Part shown: positions 1-7,734 of the stretch, piece after piece | How the letters are laid out: each line of letters starts with the position of its first letter | Numbering within the stretch: position 1 is the stretch's first letter | Origin: JASFRS01 sp050114795 | GTDB lineage: Bacteria > Pseudomonadota > Alphaproteobacteria > Sphingomonadales > CAKZYD01 | Reading direction: 5' to 3' | Assembly: GCA_050114795.1 (NCBI GenBank) | Contig: JASFRS010000087.1 | Span: 1-9,893 of the forward strand | DNA length: 9,893 nt | Notes under the pieces: generated by a model | The model's database searches: none | The model's input: the letters and a program-made list of their open reading frames with translations, nothing else | What the model was told of the DNA's origin: nothing | Made by a program: the position numbers and the translations under genes

Positions 1-1211
1 CCATAACAGGTGAATAATGCCACACCCATCATTGCACGCGCACGCGCATCAACGCCGACAAACCACCCATATAACGAAGCGTACATAGCGGATTCTGCCC
101 TATAATCTGGATGCGCGCGCCAGCCAATATCACTGGTTAAACAGACGCCATGACGAATTCGACGATCTTCCGCATTCTCACTCCCATTGAATAAGGGATC
201 GAGCCAATCCATGAGGATGTCCCCATGCTCGGGAAACCGGCTTAATCTTCGGGCCATTTCCTCACAGGCATCAATAAAAGGGTCTTTCTTTTGAACCTTT
301 TTTGATAAGCGGTGGAATAATAAGCCTTCACGTAGTCCCATGGCTGAAATCACAGCGTGCTTAGCACCACTGTGTTCCATAACCGCTTCTAATATCTCAG
401 CAGCGATAGGCAGGGTTGGTAAGCGTCTGGCAGCAATATTGACGACTTCACCACTGATGTCTTTTGCCCATTTCAATGATTCTGCAATGGTCTTGGGGGT
501 CATAATATAATGATGGACGACCGGGATAGGGTGATTACGCCGCTGCATATCAATCCGGGCTAAAGCCCGCCACGCGCCGCCAACCAGATACAGTTCCTTC
601 CCCTCACCTTTGGCTAACCAGTTGACTTGGCTTAACTCGTTTTCAATCAGCTTCAGCCGTTTCTTAGGCGTTAGGCTATCATCACCAAGAAGGCGAACGG
701 CCCCAATGGGGAGCGTTCTTGTTCTTTTGACTTTACCTTTTTTAACATGGGCAAGCTCCAGACTTCCGCCACCAAGGTCGCCAACAATGCCTTCTGCTTC
801 GGGCGTTCCTGACAAAACGCCCTCTGCGGTATAGAGCGCTTCCTCTTCACCGCTAAGAAGGCGGATATCAAGGCCAGTGTTCTGTTTGACTTGATCCATG
901 AATCGAGAACCGTCAGAGGCGTCACGTACAGCAGAAGTGGCAACAACGTCCAAATGACGCAAATCCATATCCTGAGCCAAATGTGCAAAACGCGCCAAAG
1001 TCTCATAAGCCATATCGAGGCCATCTTTTGACAATGCCCCCGTCGCAGAAAGGTCTTCACCAAGACCACAAAGTACTTTTTCATTGAAGAGAATATGAGG
1101 AGAACGCCGTTCACCCTCATAAACGACCATACGTACAGAGTTTGAGCCAATATCAATCACACCAATCGGCGCGCTGGGTATGCCCTTATCACCATTGGCT
1201 GGTGTATTCAT
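1..1211 (-). CDS. ppx: Exopolyphosphatase, Ppx/GppA family (partial, C-terminus off the left edge)
   Basis: An open frame runs leftward from the ATG at 1209-1211 to the window edge without a stop, giving 403 codons. The product should be a cytoplasmic phosphatase that removes terminal phosphates from polyphosphate; GppA relatives also cleave pppGpp. The actin/hexokinase-like fold shows DIGSNSVRM at residues 20-28 (phosphate loop 1), SGEEEA at 120-125 (the conserved acidic region holding the catalytic Glu of the family) and DLGGGS at 145-150 (phosphate loop 2). The distal part, with WRAHPDYRAES and GVDARARAMMGVAL, matches the C-terminal helical domain of longer Ppx proteins. An ATG 4 nt upstream (1213-1215) is out of frame and stops after eight codons, so it is not the start. 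The gene follows ppk1 by 72 nt, the classic polyphosphate pairing. Ppx versus GppA specificity cannot be settled from sequence alone, but the neighbour favours Ppx. Confidence 0.93.
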   Translation of the reverse strand, partial: MNTPANGDKGIPSAPIGVIDIGSNSVRMVVYEGERRSPHILFNEKVLCGLGEDLSATGALSKDGLDMAYETLARFAHLAQDMDLRHLDVVATSAVRDASDGSRFMDQVKQNTGLDIRLLSGEEEALYTAEGVLSGTPEAEGIVGDLGGGSLELAHVKKGKVKRTRTLPIGAVRLLGDDSLTPKKRLKLIENELSQVNWLAKGEGKELYLVGGAWRALARIDMQRRNHPIPVVHHYIMTPKTIAESLKWAKDISGEVVNIAARRLPTLPIAAEILEAVMEHSGAKHAVISAMGLREGLLFHRLSKKVQKKDPFIDACEEMARRLSRFPEHGDILMDWLDPLFNGSENAEDRRIRHGVCLTSDIGWRAHPDYRAESAMYASLYGWFVGVDARARAMMGVALFTCY

Positions 1212-1217
1212 TCATGG

Positions 1218-1226
1218 CCCCTTTTT
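1218..1226 (-). promoter_or_regulatory. Ribosome-binding site of ppx
   Basis: The minus strand reads AAAAAGGGG here, with six nt between the last G and the ATG at 1211. The spacing supports the 1211 start and shows that ppx has its own initiation signal rather than depending on coupling to ppk1. Confidence 0.6.
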
Positions 1227-1283
1227 ATGTCCACGGCCTATGAATAAACCAGCCTATGCCTTGATTGAAGCTAAAAACTCTTT

Positions 1284-3443
1284 TTAATGCCTATGGTTCA
1301 ACACCAATTGAGGCACTGATGAAGAATCCCCCAATGCCTCTCCGCGCCCTGAAAGCGACGGATTTGTCATGAAATACTCATGCAGGTTAAAAGGCTGCCC
1401 GTCTTCTTTCATGCGGTGATAGGTGCCGGTCTCTCCATCCAGACGCCAGCTTTGCTGATTATCTTTCAAGTTCGCAACCATAACCTGATCCAGAATTTGC
1501 GCATGAACGGTCGGGTTTTCAATTGGAACCAGAACTTCGACTCTGCGTTCAAAATTCCGTGGCATCCAATCCGAAGATGAAATGAAAACTTTGGCATTTC
1601 TCGATGGTAGTGCATGGCCATTGGCAAAACACACAATCCGACCATGTTCCAAAAAACGCCCTACAATGCTTTTAACCCTAATATTTTCTGATAAACCCGG
1701 CATACCGGGACGCAACCCACAGACACCACGGACAACCAAATCAATCTCGACACCCGCTTGACTGGCTTCATATAGCTTTTCAATAATCTTGGTATCAATC
1801 AATGCATTAAGCTTGGCCCAAATGGCGGCCGGTTTTCCAGCACCAGCATTGGCTATTTCCGCATCAATCAGTTCCATGAGGCGTGAGCGGATATTAAAGG
1901 GCGACATCGCGAGACCCTCTAAATCATCAGGTTTCACATAGCCTGTAATATAATTGAACAAACGATTGGCATCACGTCCCAGTGATTCATTCGCTGTAAA
2001 AAAGCTGAGGTCCGTATAAATTTTGGCGGTAACCGGGTGATAATTGCCCGTCCCGAAATGGGTATAGGTGCGAAGCTCCCGTCCTTCGCGACGCACAACC
2101 AAAGAGACTTTGGCATGGGTTTTCAATTCGATAAAGCCGTAAACGACCTGAACCCCTGCCCGCTCCAGGTCCCTCGCCCATTTAATATTCTGTTCTTCAT
2201 CAAAACGCGCTTTTAGCTCAACAACAGCCGTGACGGATTTCCCGGCTTCTGCGGCCTCAATCAAGGCATTGATAATCGGCGGCTGTTTACCCGCTCGATA
2301 AAGCGTTTGTTTAATCGCAACCACATTCGGATCCGCTGCCGCCTGACGCAGAAAAGACACCACCACATCAAAACTTTCATAAGGGTGATGCACAACGATA
2401 TCTTTTTTGCGGATCGCTGCAAAACAGTCACCGCCATGATCGCGAATCCGTTCTGGGAAACGCGGGTTATAAGCTTTAAATTTCAAATCGGGCCGGTCGT
2501 CCACGATCAACTCTTCAAGCTCATTAATGCCCAAGATGCCACTCACAGGTACCACGTCTTTTTCATCAACATCCAGGTCGCGGATAATCAGGTTTTGCAA
2601 GTTTTCCGGCATAGTGTTTTCGATTTTTAGCCGGATCACATGGCCCCGCCGACGACGCTGTAGGAGCGTTTCAAAGACACGTACAAGGTCTTCTGCCTCT
2701 TCTTCGATCTCCATGTCACTGTCACGAAGCAAACGGAATGCTCCATGCCCACGAACATCATAGCCCGGGAATAATTCCCCTAAGAACAGGGCAATAAGGG
2801 TTTCTAGGGCAATGAAACGAATTTCTTCTCCCGGCATCCGAAAGAAGCGGCCAAGCTGATGATTTGGTAGCGGCAACAGGGCATTCAACAAAACACCATC
2901 GCTCTTACGACGAAGATCTAAAACCAAAGCAAAGCCTTGATTCGGAATGAATGGAAATGGGTGCGCCGGATCAATGGCAAGAGGAGTTAAAACCGGAAAA
3001 ACCTGATTGAGAAAAAAATTCTCCAGCCATTTTCTATCTTCCGGCCCAACATCCTCAAGCGACAGGACCTCAATACCTGCATCGCGCATTTCCTGTCGCA
3101 ACACCTCCCATTGGTGTTGTTGGGCAGCCATCAGTTCTTCTGTTTTTTCGTAGATGCCATCCAATTGCTTAGCTGGCGTTAGTCCATCACTTGAAACAAC
3201 GTCCAGGCCGGCCGCCAGTTGACTTTTCAGCCCGGCAACACGCACCATGTAAAACTCGTCGAGATTGGACCCAGAAATTGCCAGAAAACGAAGGCGCTCA
3301 AGTAGCGGATGATGTGGATTGGAAGCCTCTTCCAATACACGCATATTAAAAGCCAACCAGGATATCTCTCTGTTGATATACCGGGCTTGCGGCTCGTCAT
3401 ATGAAGGTGTTTCGAGATTGTTGTCTCGTGCAACCTCAGCCAT
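1284..3443 (-). CDS. ppk: Polyphosphate kinase 1 (PPK1)
   Basis: This 719-residue protein is a full-length PPK1 (the E. coli enzyme has 688). It reversibly transfers the gamma-phosphate of ATP onto polyphosphate, through an enzyme phosphohistidine. The N-terminal domain opens with RYINREISWLAFN at 21-33 and has SNLDEFYMVRV at 59-69. The catalytic C-terminal half is phospholipase D-like. His443 in KTHAKV, His462 in YTHFGTGNYH and His600 in FLEHGRI keep exactly the spacing of E. coli H435, H454 and H592. Arg383 (LYRAGK) and Arg413 (KARFDE) match the metal-binding arginines at the same offset of eight. All key residues are therefore present. The ATG at 3443 is preceded by GAGGTGAGG at a slightly long distance. 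The gene lies between hda and ppx, in the same direction, with a candidate promoter in the 82-nt gap before it. Confidence 0.98.
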   Translation of the reverse strand: MAEVARDNNLETPSYDEPQARYINREISWLAFNMRVLEEASNPHHPLLERLRFLAISGSNLDEFYMVRVAGLKSQLAAGLDVVSSDGLTPAKQLDGIYEKTEELMAAQQHQWEVLRQEMRDAGIEVLSLEDVGPEDRKWLENFFLNQVFPVLTPLAIDPAHPFPFIPNQGFALVLDLRRKSDGVLLNALLPLPNHQLGRFFRMPGEEIRFIALETLIALFLGELFPGYDVRGHGAFRLLRDSDMEIEEEAEDLVRVFETLLQRRRRGHVIRLKIENTMPENLQNLIIRDLDVDEKDVVPVSGILGINELEELIVDDRPDLKFKAYNPRFPERIRDHGGDCFAAIRKKDIVVHHPYESFDVVVSFLRQAAADPNVVAIKQTLYRAGKQPPIINALIEAAEAGKSVTAVVELKARFDEEQNIKWARDLERAGVQVVYGFIELKTHAKVSLVVRREGRELRTYTHFGTGNYHPVTAKIYTDLSFFTANESLGRDANRLFNYITGYVKPDDLEGLAMSPFNIRSRLMELIDAEIANAGAGKPAAIWAKLNALIDTKIIEKLYEASQAGVEIDLVVRGVCGLRPGMPGLSENIRVKSIVGRFLEHGRIVCFANGHALPSRNAKVFISSSDWMPRNFERRVEVLVPIENPTVHAQILDQVMVANLKDNQQSWRLDGETGTYHRMKEDGQPFNLHEYFMTNPSLSGRGEALGDSSSVPQLVLNHRH

Positions 3444-3484
3444 CTCTATTGTCCGACCTCACCTCTGAATTTCAATAATAAGCT

Positions 3485-3513
3485 ATTTTCTTTAAATGGC
3501 GAGTTTATGACAA
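3485..3513 (-). promoter_or_regulatory. Candidate ppk promoter with an overlapping Pho-box-like element
   Basis: On the minus strand TTGTCA (3513-3508) is followed after exactly 17 nt by GAAAAT (3490-3485). That is 5/6 and 4/6 matches to sigma70 consensus hexamers, and predicts a leader of about 35 nt before ppk. The same stretch, TTGTCATAAACTCGCCAT (3513-3496), matches the E. coli Pho-box consensus CTGTCATAAATCTGTCAT at 13 of 18 positions: 6/7 in the first half-site and 4/7 in the second. PhoB control of ppk is known in some bacteria, but here the control is inferred. The second half-site is weak, and the box sits 5 nt from the proposed -10 rather than the usual distance of about 10. A promoter is plausible; the Pho box is less certain. 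Confidence 0.4.
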
Positions 3514-3525
3514 AAGTAAAGATGC

Positions 3526-4179
3526 TTATTCGTCTTGCATGAGTTGGCGAATAAGCGGGATAGTAATCGGTTTCTTTTGGGCGAGAGCTGCTTCATCAAT
3601 ACGCGCTACCCATTCTCGCGCAGCTTGAAATGAGCGCTCAATACGGGCAGCAAGAAAATTCACAACATTTTCTGCAACATCAATCTGACGATCATAGAAA
3701 AGCTTAACCAGCACAGCTTGTAACAATTCATCATCGGGCGCACCAATTTGCGTCGCCGTCATGGCGGAAACGCGGGATCGTAAGTCAGGGAGTGCTATGG
3801 ACCAATGTTGTGGCGCCTGGCGGCTTGTTATAAGCAGACTGCCCCGGGCTTCACGAACCCAGTTAATGAGATGAAAGAGCCCTTCTTCACCTTGCGAGCC
3901 AGGTGGTGCGTCTTCCACGAGAATATGTCGCGGGGGTTCCTGATCACGCATCTCATCCAAATCCGCTGCATTGATCACTTTCGCACCGCTGTTCTTCATA
4001 TAGACATGGGCGAGATGCGACTTTCCGCATCCTTCCGGTCCGTAAAGCATCAAGGTATGGGAGGGCCAATGTTCCCATTGATCAATCCAGGCCACGGCTG
4101 CACGATTGCATTCAGAAACAAGAAAGTCTTCCCGTCCTAAGGCCGGGCGGTGATCCAGGGGCAAAATCAGTTGGGTCAT
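3526..4179 (-). CDS. hda: Hda/HdaA, DnaA-related regulator of replication initiation
   Basis: This 217-residue AAA+ protein resembles the ATPase domain of DnaA but lacks DnaA's DNA-binding domain IV, as Hda does. In the known system Hda, bound to the DNA-loaded beta clamp, stimulates ATP hydrolysis by DnaA and so prevents re-initiation. The N-terminus MTQLILPLD contains a clamp-binding motif of the QxxLPL type at residues 3-8. Walker A is GPEGCGKS at 47-54, the Walker B-like strand HILVEDA is at 85-91 (Glu-Asp where DnaA has Asp-Asp), LLITSRQAP at 115-123 is the sensor I region, and PDLRSR at 131-136 is the box VII arginine-finger motif. RSFQAAREW from 182 fits the sensor II helix. Its ATG overlaps the stop of the upstream permease gene by 4 nt (ATGA), suggesting translational coupling. 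The weak AAGAAG upstream fits that view. Confidence 0.95.
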   Translation of the reverse strand: MTQLILPLDHRPALGREDFLVSECNRAAVAWIDQWEHWPSHTLMLYGPEGCGKSHLAHVYMKNSGAKVINAADLDEMRDQEPPRHILVEDAPPGSQGEEGLFHLINWVREARGSLLITSRQAPQHWSIALPDLRSRVSAMTATQIGAPDDELLQAVLVKLFYDRQIDVAENVVNFLAARIERSFQAAREWVARIDEAALAQKKPITIPLIRQLMQDE

Positions 4180-5258
4180 GTATTAACTTCTTGAGGCTGT
4201 TCTAATTCCGTAGAGATATCCTCACCTTGGTGGCCATCATGATAGAGATCACTTTTGAGATATTGCTTGAGCGCAAAGCGCATAAGCACAGCAATCACGG
4301 CTGCAACCGGCAAAGCAATTAGAACACCGACAAAGCCCATTAGATGGCCACCGGCAAACACTGCAAGTAATACCCAAACTGCATGGAGTCCCACTCTTTC
4401 GCCAATAAAGCGGGGCTGCAACACCATACCTTCGATAGCCTGAACGACTAGGAAGACTGAGAACACGGCTCCGATCATCAAATAATTATCGCCAAATTGG
4501 CCCACAGCAATGATAAGCGACATCCCAACAGCAAATAGCGGCCCGACAAAAGGAATAAAGGCTAAAACACCTGCCAAAATCCCAAGGACTAGCCCATATT
4601 CCAGGCCTAACATAGTCCATCCCGCGGCGTATAAAATGGCCTCCGCGATAACGACCAATACTTGGCCGCGAACAAAGCCTGCGAGCACATCATCTGATTG
4701 CTGAAGCAGGTCTTTAATCACAGGCTCATACTTACGAGGTAACCAGCTATCAATTTGCGCTGTCATACGATCCCAATCACGCAGGAGATAAAAAGAAACA
4801 ACCGGCGTGATAAGAAGCAGCGAGATGAGATTGAACAAAGCCAAGCCGCCACTTATCACATTCTGCGCGACATTGCCGGCAATCTCTGCCAAGCGGCCTG
4901 TTAGCTGGCTCACCAATTCCTTGGCCCGCTCCGGCCCAGCCTGATCCACTAAATCGAGAACAAGTGGTTTGATCTTAGTGATATAGTCCGGGAAGGCCTG
5001 TGCGATGCCAGAAATCTGGCTCACCGCTAAAGGCCAGATTAGGGCCATCAGCAAAGTCCCCAGAATAAAAAATGCGACCAGAATCGCGACCGTTGCAAGC
5101 CAGCGTGGCAGACCCCAAGCCTCCAGCTTATCTGCAGCCGGATCCAGGAAATAGGCGACGGCAAGCCCGGCTATAAAAGGCAATAAAATACCCTTAATCG
5201 CAAATATTCCTGCAAAGAGGAGAGCAGTAGCAAGCAAAAGTCCAATCCAACGTGGCAT
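4176..5258 (-). CDS. AI-2E/PerM-family membrane transporter
   Basis: This 360-residue integral membrane protein has roughly seven to eight hydrophobic segments, around residues 4-38 (two), 52-80, 137-160, 199-255 (two or three), 259-280 and 291-330. Family motifs visible are AYFLDP at 35-40, PVVSFYLLRDW at 152-162, GFVRGQ at 194-199, IPFVGP at 235-240 and QPRFIGERVGLHAVW from 281. Members include TqsA (AI-2 export) and PerM-type permeases. The substrate of most members, including this one, is unknown, and I see nothing here to indicate quorum sensing. An in-frame ATG at 5291 would add 11 residues, but the ATG at 5258 is preferred because it has a strong Shine-Dalgarno sequence six nt away and lies 1 nt after the stop of the DUF2066 gene. 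The 3' end overlaps hda by 4 nt. Confidence 0.92.
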   Translation of the reverse strand: MPRWIGLLLATALLFAGIFAIKGILLPFIAGLAVAYFLDPAADKLEAWGLPRWLATVAILVAFFILGTLLMALIWPLAVSQISGIAQAFPDYITKIKPLVLDLVDQAGPERAKELVSQLTGRLAEIAGNVAQNVISGGLALFNLISLLLITPVVSFYLLRDWDRMTAQIDSWLPRKYEPVIKDLLQQSDDVLAGFVRGQVLVVIAEAILYAAGWTMLGLEYGLVLGILAGVLAFIPFVGPLFAVGMSLIIAVGQFGDNYLMIGAVFSVFLVVQAIEGMVLQPRFIGERVGLHAVWVLLAVFAGGHLMGFVGVLIALPVAAVIAVLMRFALKQYLKSDLYHDGHQGEDISTELEQPQEVNT

Positions 5259-5259
5259 A

Positions 5260-6444
5260 TTATTCTCCCCCGCCCTGCCGCTGTATGGCATTTTGTTCTT
5301 CCCCTGTTTTTAAGCGCAAGACAGGGGCCGAAATAGGCTCATTTAATTCTTCAACTGCACGTTTGATTTCATAAGAACCATCTTGTCCCGATACAAGCGC
5401 AAGGCTTTGTTCGCCCAAGGCGACCTGCAACTGTTCAATGCCCCCATAATAGTCGAAGGAGAGACGCGCTTGATCGAATGCGAGTGATTCTACATTCAAA
5501 GATCGAATCTGTGTAATCGCCTCCAATCGACTAAAAATATCACGCCAGTCTTCATAATCTGAAATATCAACATGGACCTGCATATTTTCCTGACTGCCAT
5601 ATTGAATGAGCACCTTAGCTTTCCAGGCTTCGGATAAGGTCGAATCTATGCGGCTGACAGCACGGTTCAAAAGCGCCGCTAAATCTTCGCCTTTCTGCTG
5701 TGTGACCAAAATTTCAAATAGAGGTGCCATGGTCACCCCACGATATGTCTTTACATTCAGTGATGTTGAGCCCGTAAGACCTGCACGCTGCAATTTCGCA
5801 TGAACGACTAGGACTTCGCTGGTTTCATAGGCATCCAAATGTGCTTTAATCCGGTCTGGCCGCAAAGACAGCAAATGTCTTGGTGACAATAACCTTTGGT
5901 CGTTCAAGTCATTATTTGGAATTATATAATGAATGAGGCTGGCCCCTGTTGGAAAGGCGCGCCAGGCGTCCAGCCATATATTTTGTTGGCCCCATAAAAT
6001 GTCCGTTCCCGCCATGGTTAGAAGGGGTAAGACAAGCGTGGGCTTTGTCCTAGTTTCAGCAAAGGAAACCCTTAAGCCACCTAAGAGTTCTCGCATATTT
6101 TCTGGATCGAAACTCACATCAAGTGTCGCAATATAGCGCGTATCAGATGTCCGCTCGTCGCGCACTTCAAAGCTTTGAATTAAAGGGGTGAGTTGATCAT
6201 TGGCGAGTGTCGGCTCATAAGCCCAATCTTCTTCGGCAACGAGCTTCCGATAAAGTTTTGAAAAAGCCTCCCGCTGGCCATCTATCAATGCAATATTCCG
6301 TGCATCACTGGCTGACCCCGCGCTTACATCCACCTTAACACCTGAAACAGAAAATACGTTTTGATCCGGGGTTTGCGCTAATGACGGTAAAGCCGCCAAA
6401 AAGATAGCGGTCAAAATGATTGTAAATCGCTTAAGTCCTGTCAT
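5260..6444 (-). CDS. Secreted DUF2066-family protein of unknown function
   Basis: The preferred product has 394 residues, beginning MTGLKRFTIILTAIFLAALP. This is a typical Sec signal peptide with a short basic start, a hydrophobic core and a probable SLA/Q cleavage after residue 23, so the mature protein should be periplasmic or membrane-associated. The mature N-terminus (NVFSVSGVKVDVSAGSA, then AR..AL..GQREAF) and C-terminal half (DYEDWRDIFSRLEAI, SFDYYGG) resemble DUF2066 proteins, which have no known biochemical role. I see no catalytic motif. The frame extends upstream to ATG 6477 and a TTG at 6525. Those starts would place 16 or more polar residues before the signal peptide, so I prefer 6444, although its Shine-Dalgarno (AGAGG) is about 14 nt away. 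The stop is 1 nt before the permease ATG. The same neighbourhood (purM, DUF2066, permease, hda) recurs, to my recollection, in other proteobacteria such as Pseudomonas. Confidence 0.85.
   Translation of the reverse strand: MTGLKRFTIILTAIFLAALPSLAQTPDQNVFSVSGVKVDVSAGSASDARNIALIDGQREAFSKLYRKLVAEEDWAYEPTLANDQLTPLIQSFEVRDERTSDTRYIATLDVSFDPENMRELLGGLRVSFAETRTKPTLVLPLLTMAGTDILWGQQNIWLDAWRAFPTGASLIHYIIPNNDLNDQRLLSPRHLLSLRPDRIKAHLDAYETSEVLVVHAKLQRAGLTGSTSLNVKTYRGVTMAPLFEILVTQQKGEDLAALLNRAVSRIDSTLSEAWKAKVLIQYGSQENMQVHVDISDYEDWRDIFSRLEAITQIRSLNVESLAFDQARLSFDYYGGIEQLQVALGEQSLALVSGQDGSYEIKRAVEELNEPISAPVLRLKTGEEQNAIQRQGGGE
5265..5271 (-). promoter_or_regulatory. Ribosome-binding site fixing the start of the AI-2E-family gene
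   Basis: The minus strand reads GGGGGAG, then AATAAT, then the ATG at 5258. The six-nt spacing is ideal and selects this ATG over the upstream one at 5291. The site lies within the last codons of the DUF2066 gene, so translation of the two genes is likely coupled. Confidence 0.7.
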
Positions 6445-6509
6445 GGCTGTAATAAAGACCTCTTTCCCCGTGTGCATCGTCAAGGCGTTTTCTCCATTCT
6501 TCGACAATA

Positions 6510-6548
6510 ATGCAACAAAATGCAAAATGAGAGTCGCATCTCTTGCAT
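6510..6548. promoter_or_regulatory. ATGCAA repeats with an inverted copy in the divergent intergenic region (candidate operator)
   Basis: Between the divergent DUF2066 gene and purM, ATGCAA occurs at 6510-6515 and again at 6520-6525, exactly one helical turn apart, with the inverted copy TTGCAT at 6543-6548. The second copy and TTGCAT enclose GAGA (6529-6532) and TCTC (6539-6542), forming an imperfect 10-bp dyad with a 6-nt centre and a 3-nt bulge. The position, 66 nt before purM and 65 nt before the preferred DUF2066 start, suits a regulator acting on either gene. No known consensus is matched convincingly: it is not a standard PurR box. The hexamers are AT-rich and could arise by chance. 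I could not pick out a convincing -35/-10 pair for purM or for the DUF2066 gene in this region. Confidence 0.3.
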
Positions 6549-6602
6549 GAATACCTTAATTTGCCGCTTCTCCAGCCGATTTATGGGGACTTATCTGGGC
6601 GA

Positions 6603-6609
6603 AAGGAGG
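6603..6609 (+). promoter_or_regulatory. Strong Shine-Dalgarno sequence of purM
   Basis: AAGGAGG ends five nt before the GTG at 6615-6617, near-perfect complementarity and spacing. It decides that purM starts at this GTG and not at the TTG at 6543 that opens the longest frame. Confidence 0.85.
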
Positions 6610-6614
6610 GCCAA

Positions 6615-7727
6615 GTGTCCAGTTCCAATATTACAAAATCAGGAACAAGCTATCAAAAAGCCGGTGTGAATATCGATGCGGGCGAGGCTCTCGTTAAGGC
6701 TATCGGCCCTTTAGCTAAGGCCACAAAACGCAGTGGCGCTATGCCGAGCCTTGGTGGTTTTGGCGGATTATTTGACCCAAAAGCGGCAGGTTTTAACGAC
6801 CCGATTCTTATCGCAGCGACTGATGGCGTTGGCACAAAGCTGAAAATCGCTCTCACTGCAGGCCTCCATGACACCATTGGCATTGACTTGGTTGCGATGT
6901 GCGTGAACGACCTTGTTGTGCAAGGGGCGGAACCTTTGTTTTTCCTGGATTATTTCGCCTGCGGTAAATTGGATGTCGAAATCGCCACAAAAGTTGTTGC
7001 CGGAATAGCCAGAGGCTGTGAACAGGCAGGCTGCGCCCTTATCGGCGGTGAAACGGCCGAAATGCCGGGCATGTATTCGGGTGAAGACTACGACTTGGCC
7101 GGATTTACAGTTGGTGCTGTTGAACGTGGACAACTGATTGATGGAGCCAATATTGAAGCTGGGGATGTCATCATTGGCCTCACCTCCAATGGCGTACATT
7201 CCAACGGCTATTCACTTGTCCGCCATTGCGTGGATAAAGCCGGACTAGGTTATGACACCCCTGCGCCCTTCCAAGAAGGTGTAACTTTGGGAGAAGCACT
7301 TCTCGCACCAACAAAAATCTATGTCAGAAGCTGCCTTGAAATTGTCCGTGCGGGCAAGGTAAAAGCCATGGCACATATTACAGGTGGTGGGCTTTTAGAT
7401 AATATTCCCAGGGTGTTACCAGATAATATTAAAGCTGAAATTCAAGCCTCTAATTGGAAATTACCCCCTGTTTTCCAATGGCTGACACAGGTTGGTCAAC
7501 TTAGCCCCTTTGAACTTCTTCGCACTTTTAACTGTGGCATTGGCATGGCCATCATTGTGAGCCAGAATGACGTTGAGGATGTAATCAAGACCCTTAACGA
7601 CCAAGGTGAAACCGCCTTTTTTATAGGGAATGTTGCTCCGCATGATGGTGCACCCCTCACCCATGTCAGAGGCGCGCCGGGGATTTGGGGATTTGACCAG
7701 GACTGGTCGGCACAGACAAAGGTTTGA
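6615..7727 (+). CDS. purM: Phosphoribosylformylglycinamidine cyclo-ligase (AIR synthetase)
   Basis: This 370-residue cytoplasmic enzyme closes the imidazole ring of FGAM to AIR with ATP, step five of purine synthesis. Counting from the GTG, conserved blocks are ATDGVGTK at 68-75, DLVAMCVNDLVVQGAEP at 91-107, GGETAEMPGMY at 144-154, SNGVHSNGYSLVR at 191-203, HITGGGLLDNIPRVLP at 254-269 and FNCGIGM at 305-311. These are the ATP- and substrate-binding segments of the PurM fold, and all are intact. It is somewhat longer than the E. coli protein (345), mostly in the C-terminal tail after ITGGG. Starting at the TTG at 6543 would add 24 residues without family resemblance. The GTG has an excellent ribosome-binding site. 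purN follows after 7 nt, so the two genes form one transcription unit. Confidence 0.97.
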   Translation: MSSSNITKSGTSYQKAGVNIDAGEALVKAIGPLAKATKRSGAMPSLGGFGGLFDPKAAGFNDPILIAATDGVGTKLKIALTAGLHDTIGIDLVAMCVNDLVVQGAEPLFFLDYFACGKLDVEIATKVVAGIARGCEQAGCALIGGETAEMPGMYSGEDYDLAGFTVGAVERGQLIDGANIEAGDVIIGLTSNGVHSNGYSLVRHCVDKAGLGYDTPAPFQEGVTLGEALLAPTKIYVRSCLEIVRAGKVKAMAHITGGGLLDNIPRVLPDNIKAEIQASNWKLPPVFQWLTQVGQLSPFELLRTFNCGIGMAIIVSQNDVEDVIKTLNDQGETAFFIGNVAPHDGAPLTHVRGAPGIWGFDQDWSAQTKV

Positions 7728-7734
7728 AACTCTA

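Noticed and set aside
671..1156. Open frame of 161 codons on the minus strand
   Set aside because: It is in another frame on the same strand as ppx, whose frame encodes clear Ppx motifs throughout. The alternative product has no family resemblance.
1271..1287. AAAAA-CTC-TTTTT dyad at the ppk stop codon as a terminator
   Set aside because: The stem contains only A-T pairs with a 3-nt loop and would be too weak to terminate. ppx follows closely in the same direction.
1236..1295. Three copies of GCCTATG (1236-1242, 1252-1258, 1289-1295) around the ppk-ppx gap
   Set aside because: The repeats are only 7 nt, have irregular spacing (16 and 37 nt), and the third lies in the last ppk codons. There is no dyad or known motif, so coincidence is the simplest view.
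2307..2630. Open frame of 107 codons antisense to ppk
   Set aside because: It is opposite the conserved central part of PPK1, with no start context or homology that I recognise.
6445..6614. Riboswitch (for example purine or PRPP type) upstream of purM
   Set aside because: I could not find a conserved aptamer core or a terminator/anti-terminator pair. Only the short ATGCAA dyad stands out.
6768..7199. Open frame of 143 codons antisense to purM
   Set aside because: It lies wholly opposite conserved purM sequence, has no recognisable domain or convincing start signal, and is a coding shadow.
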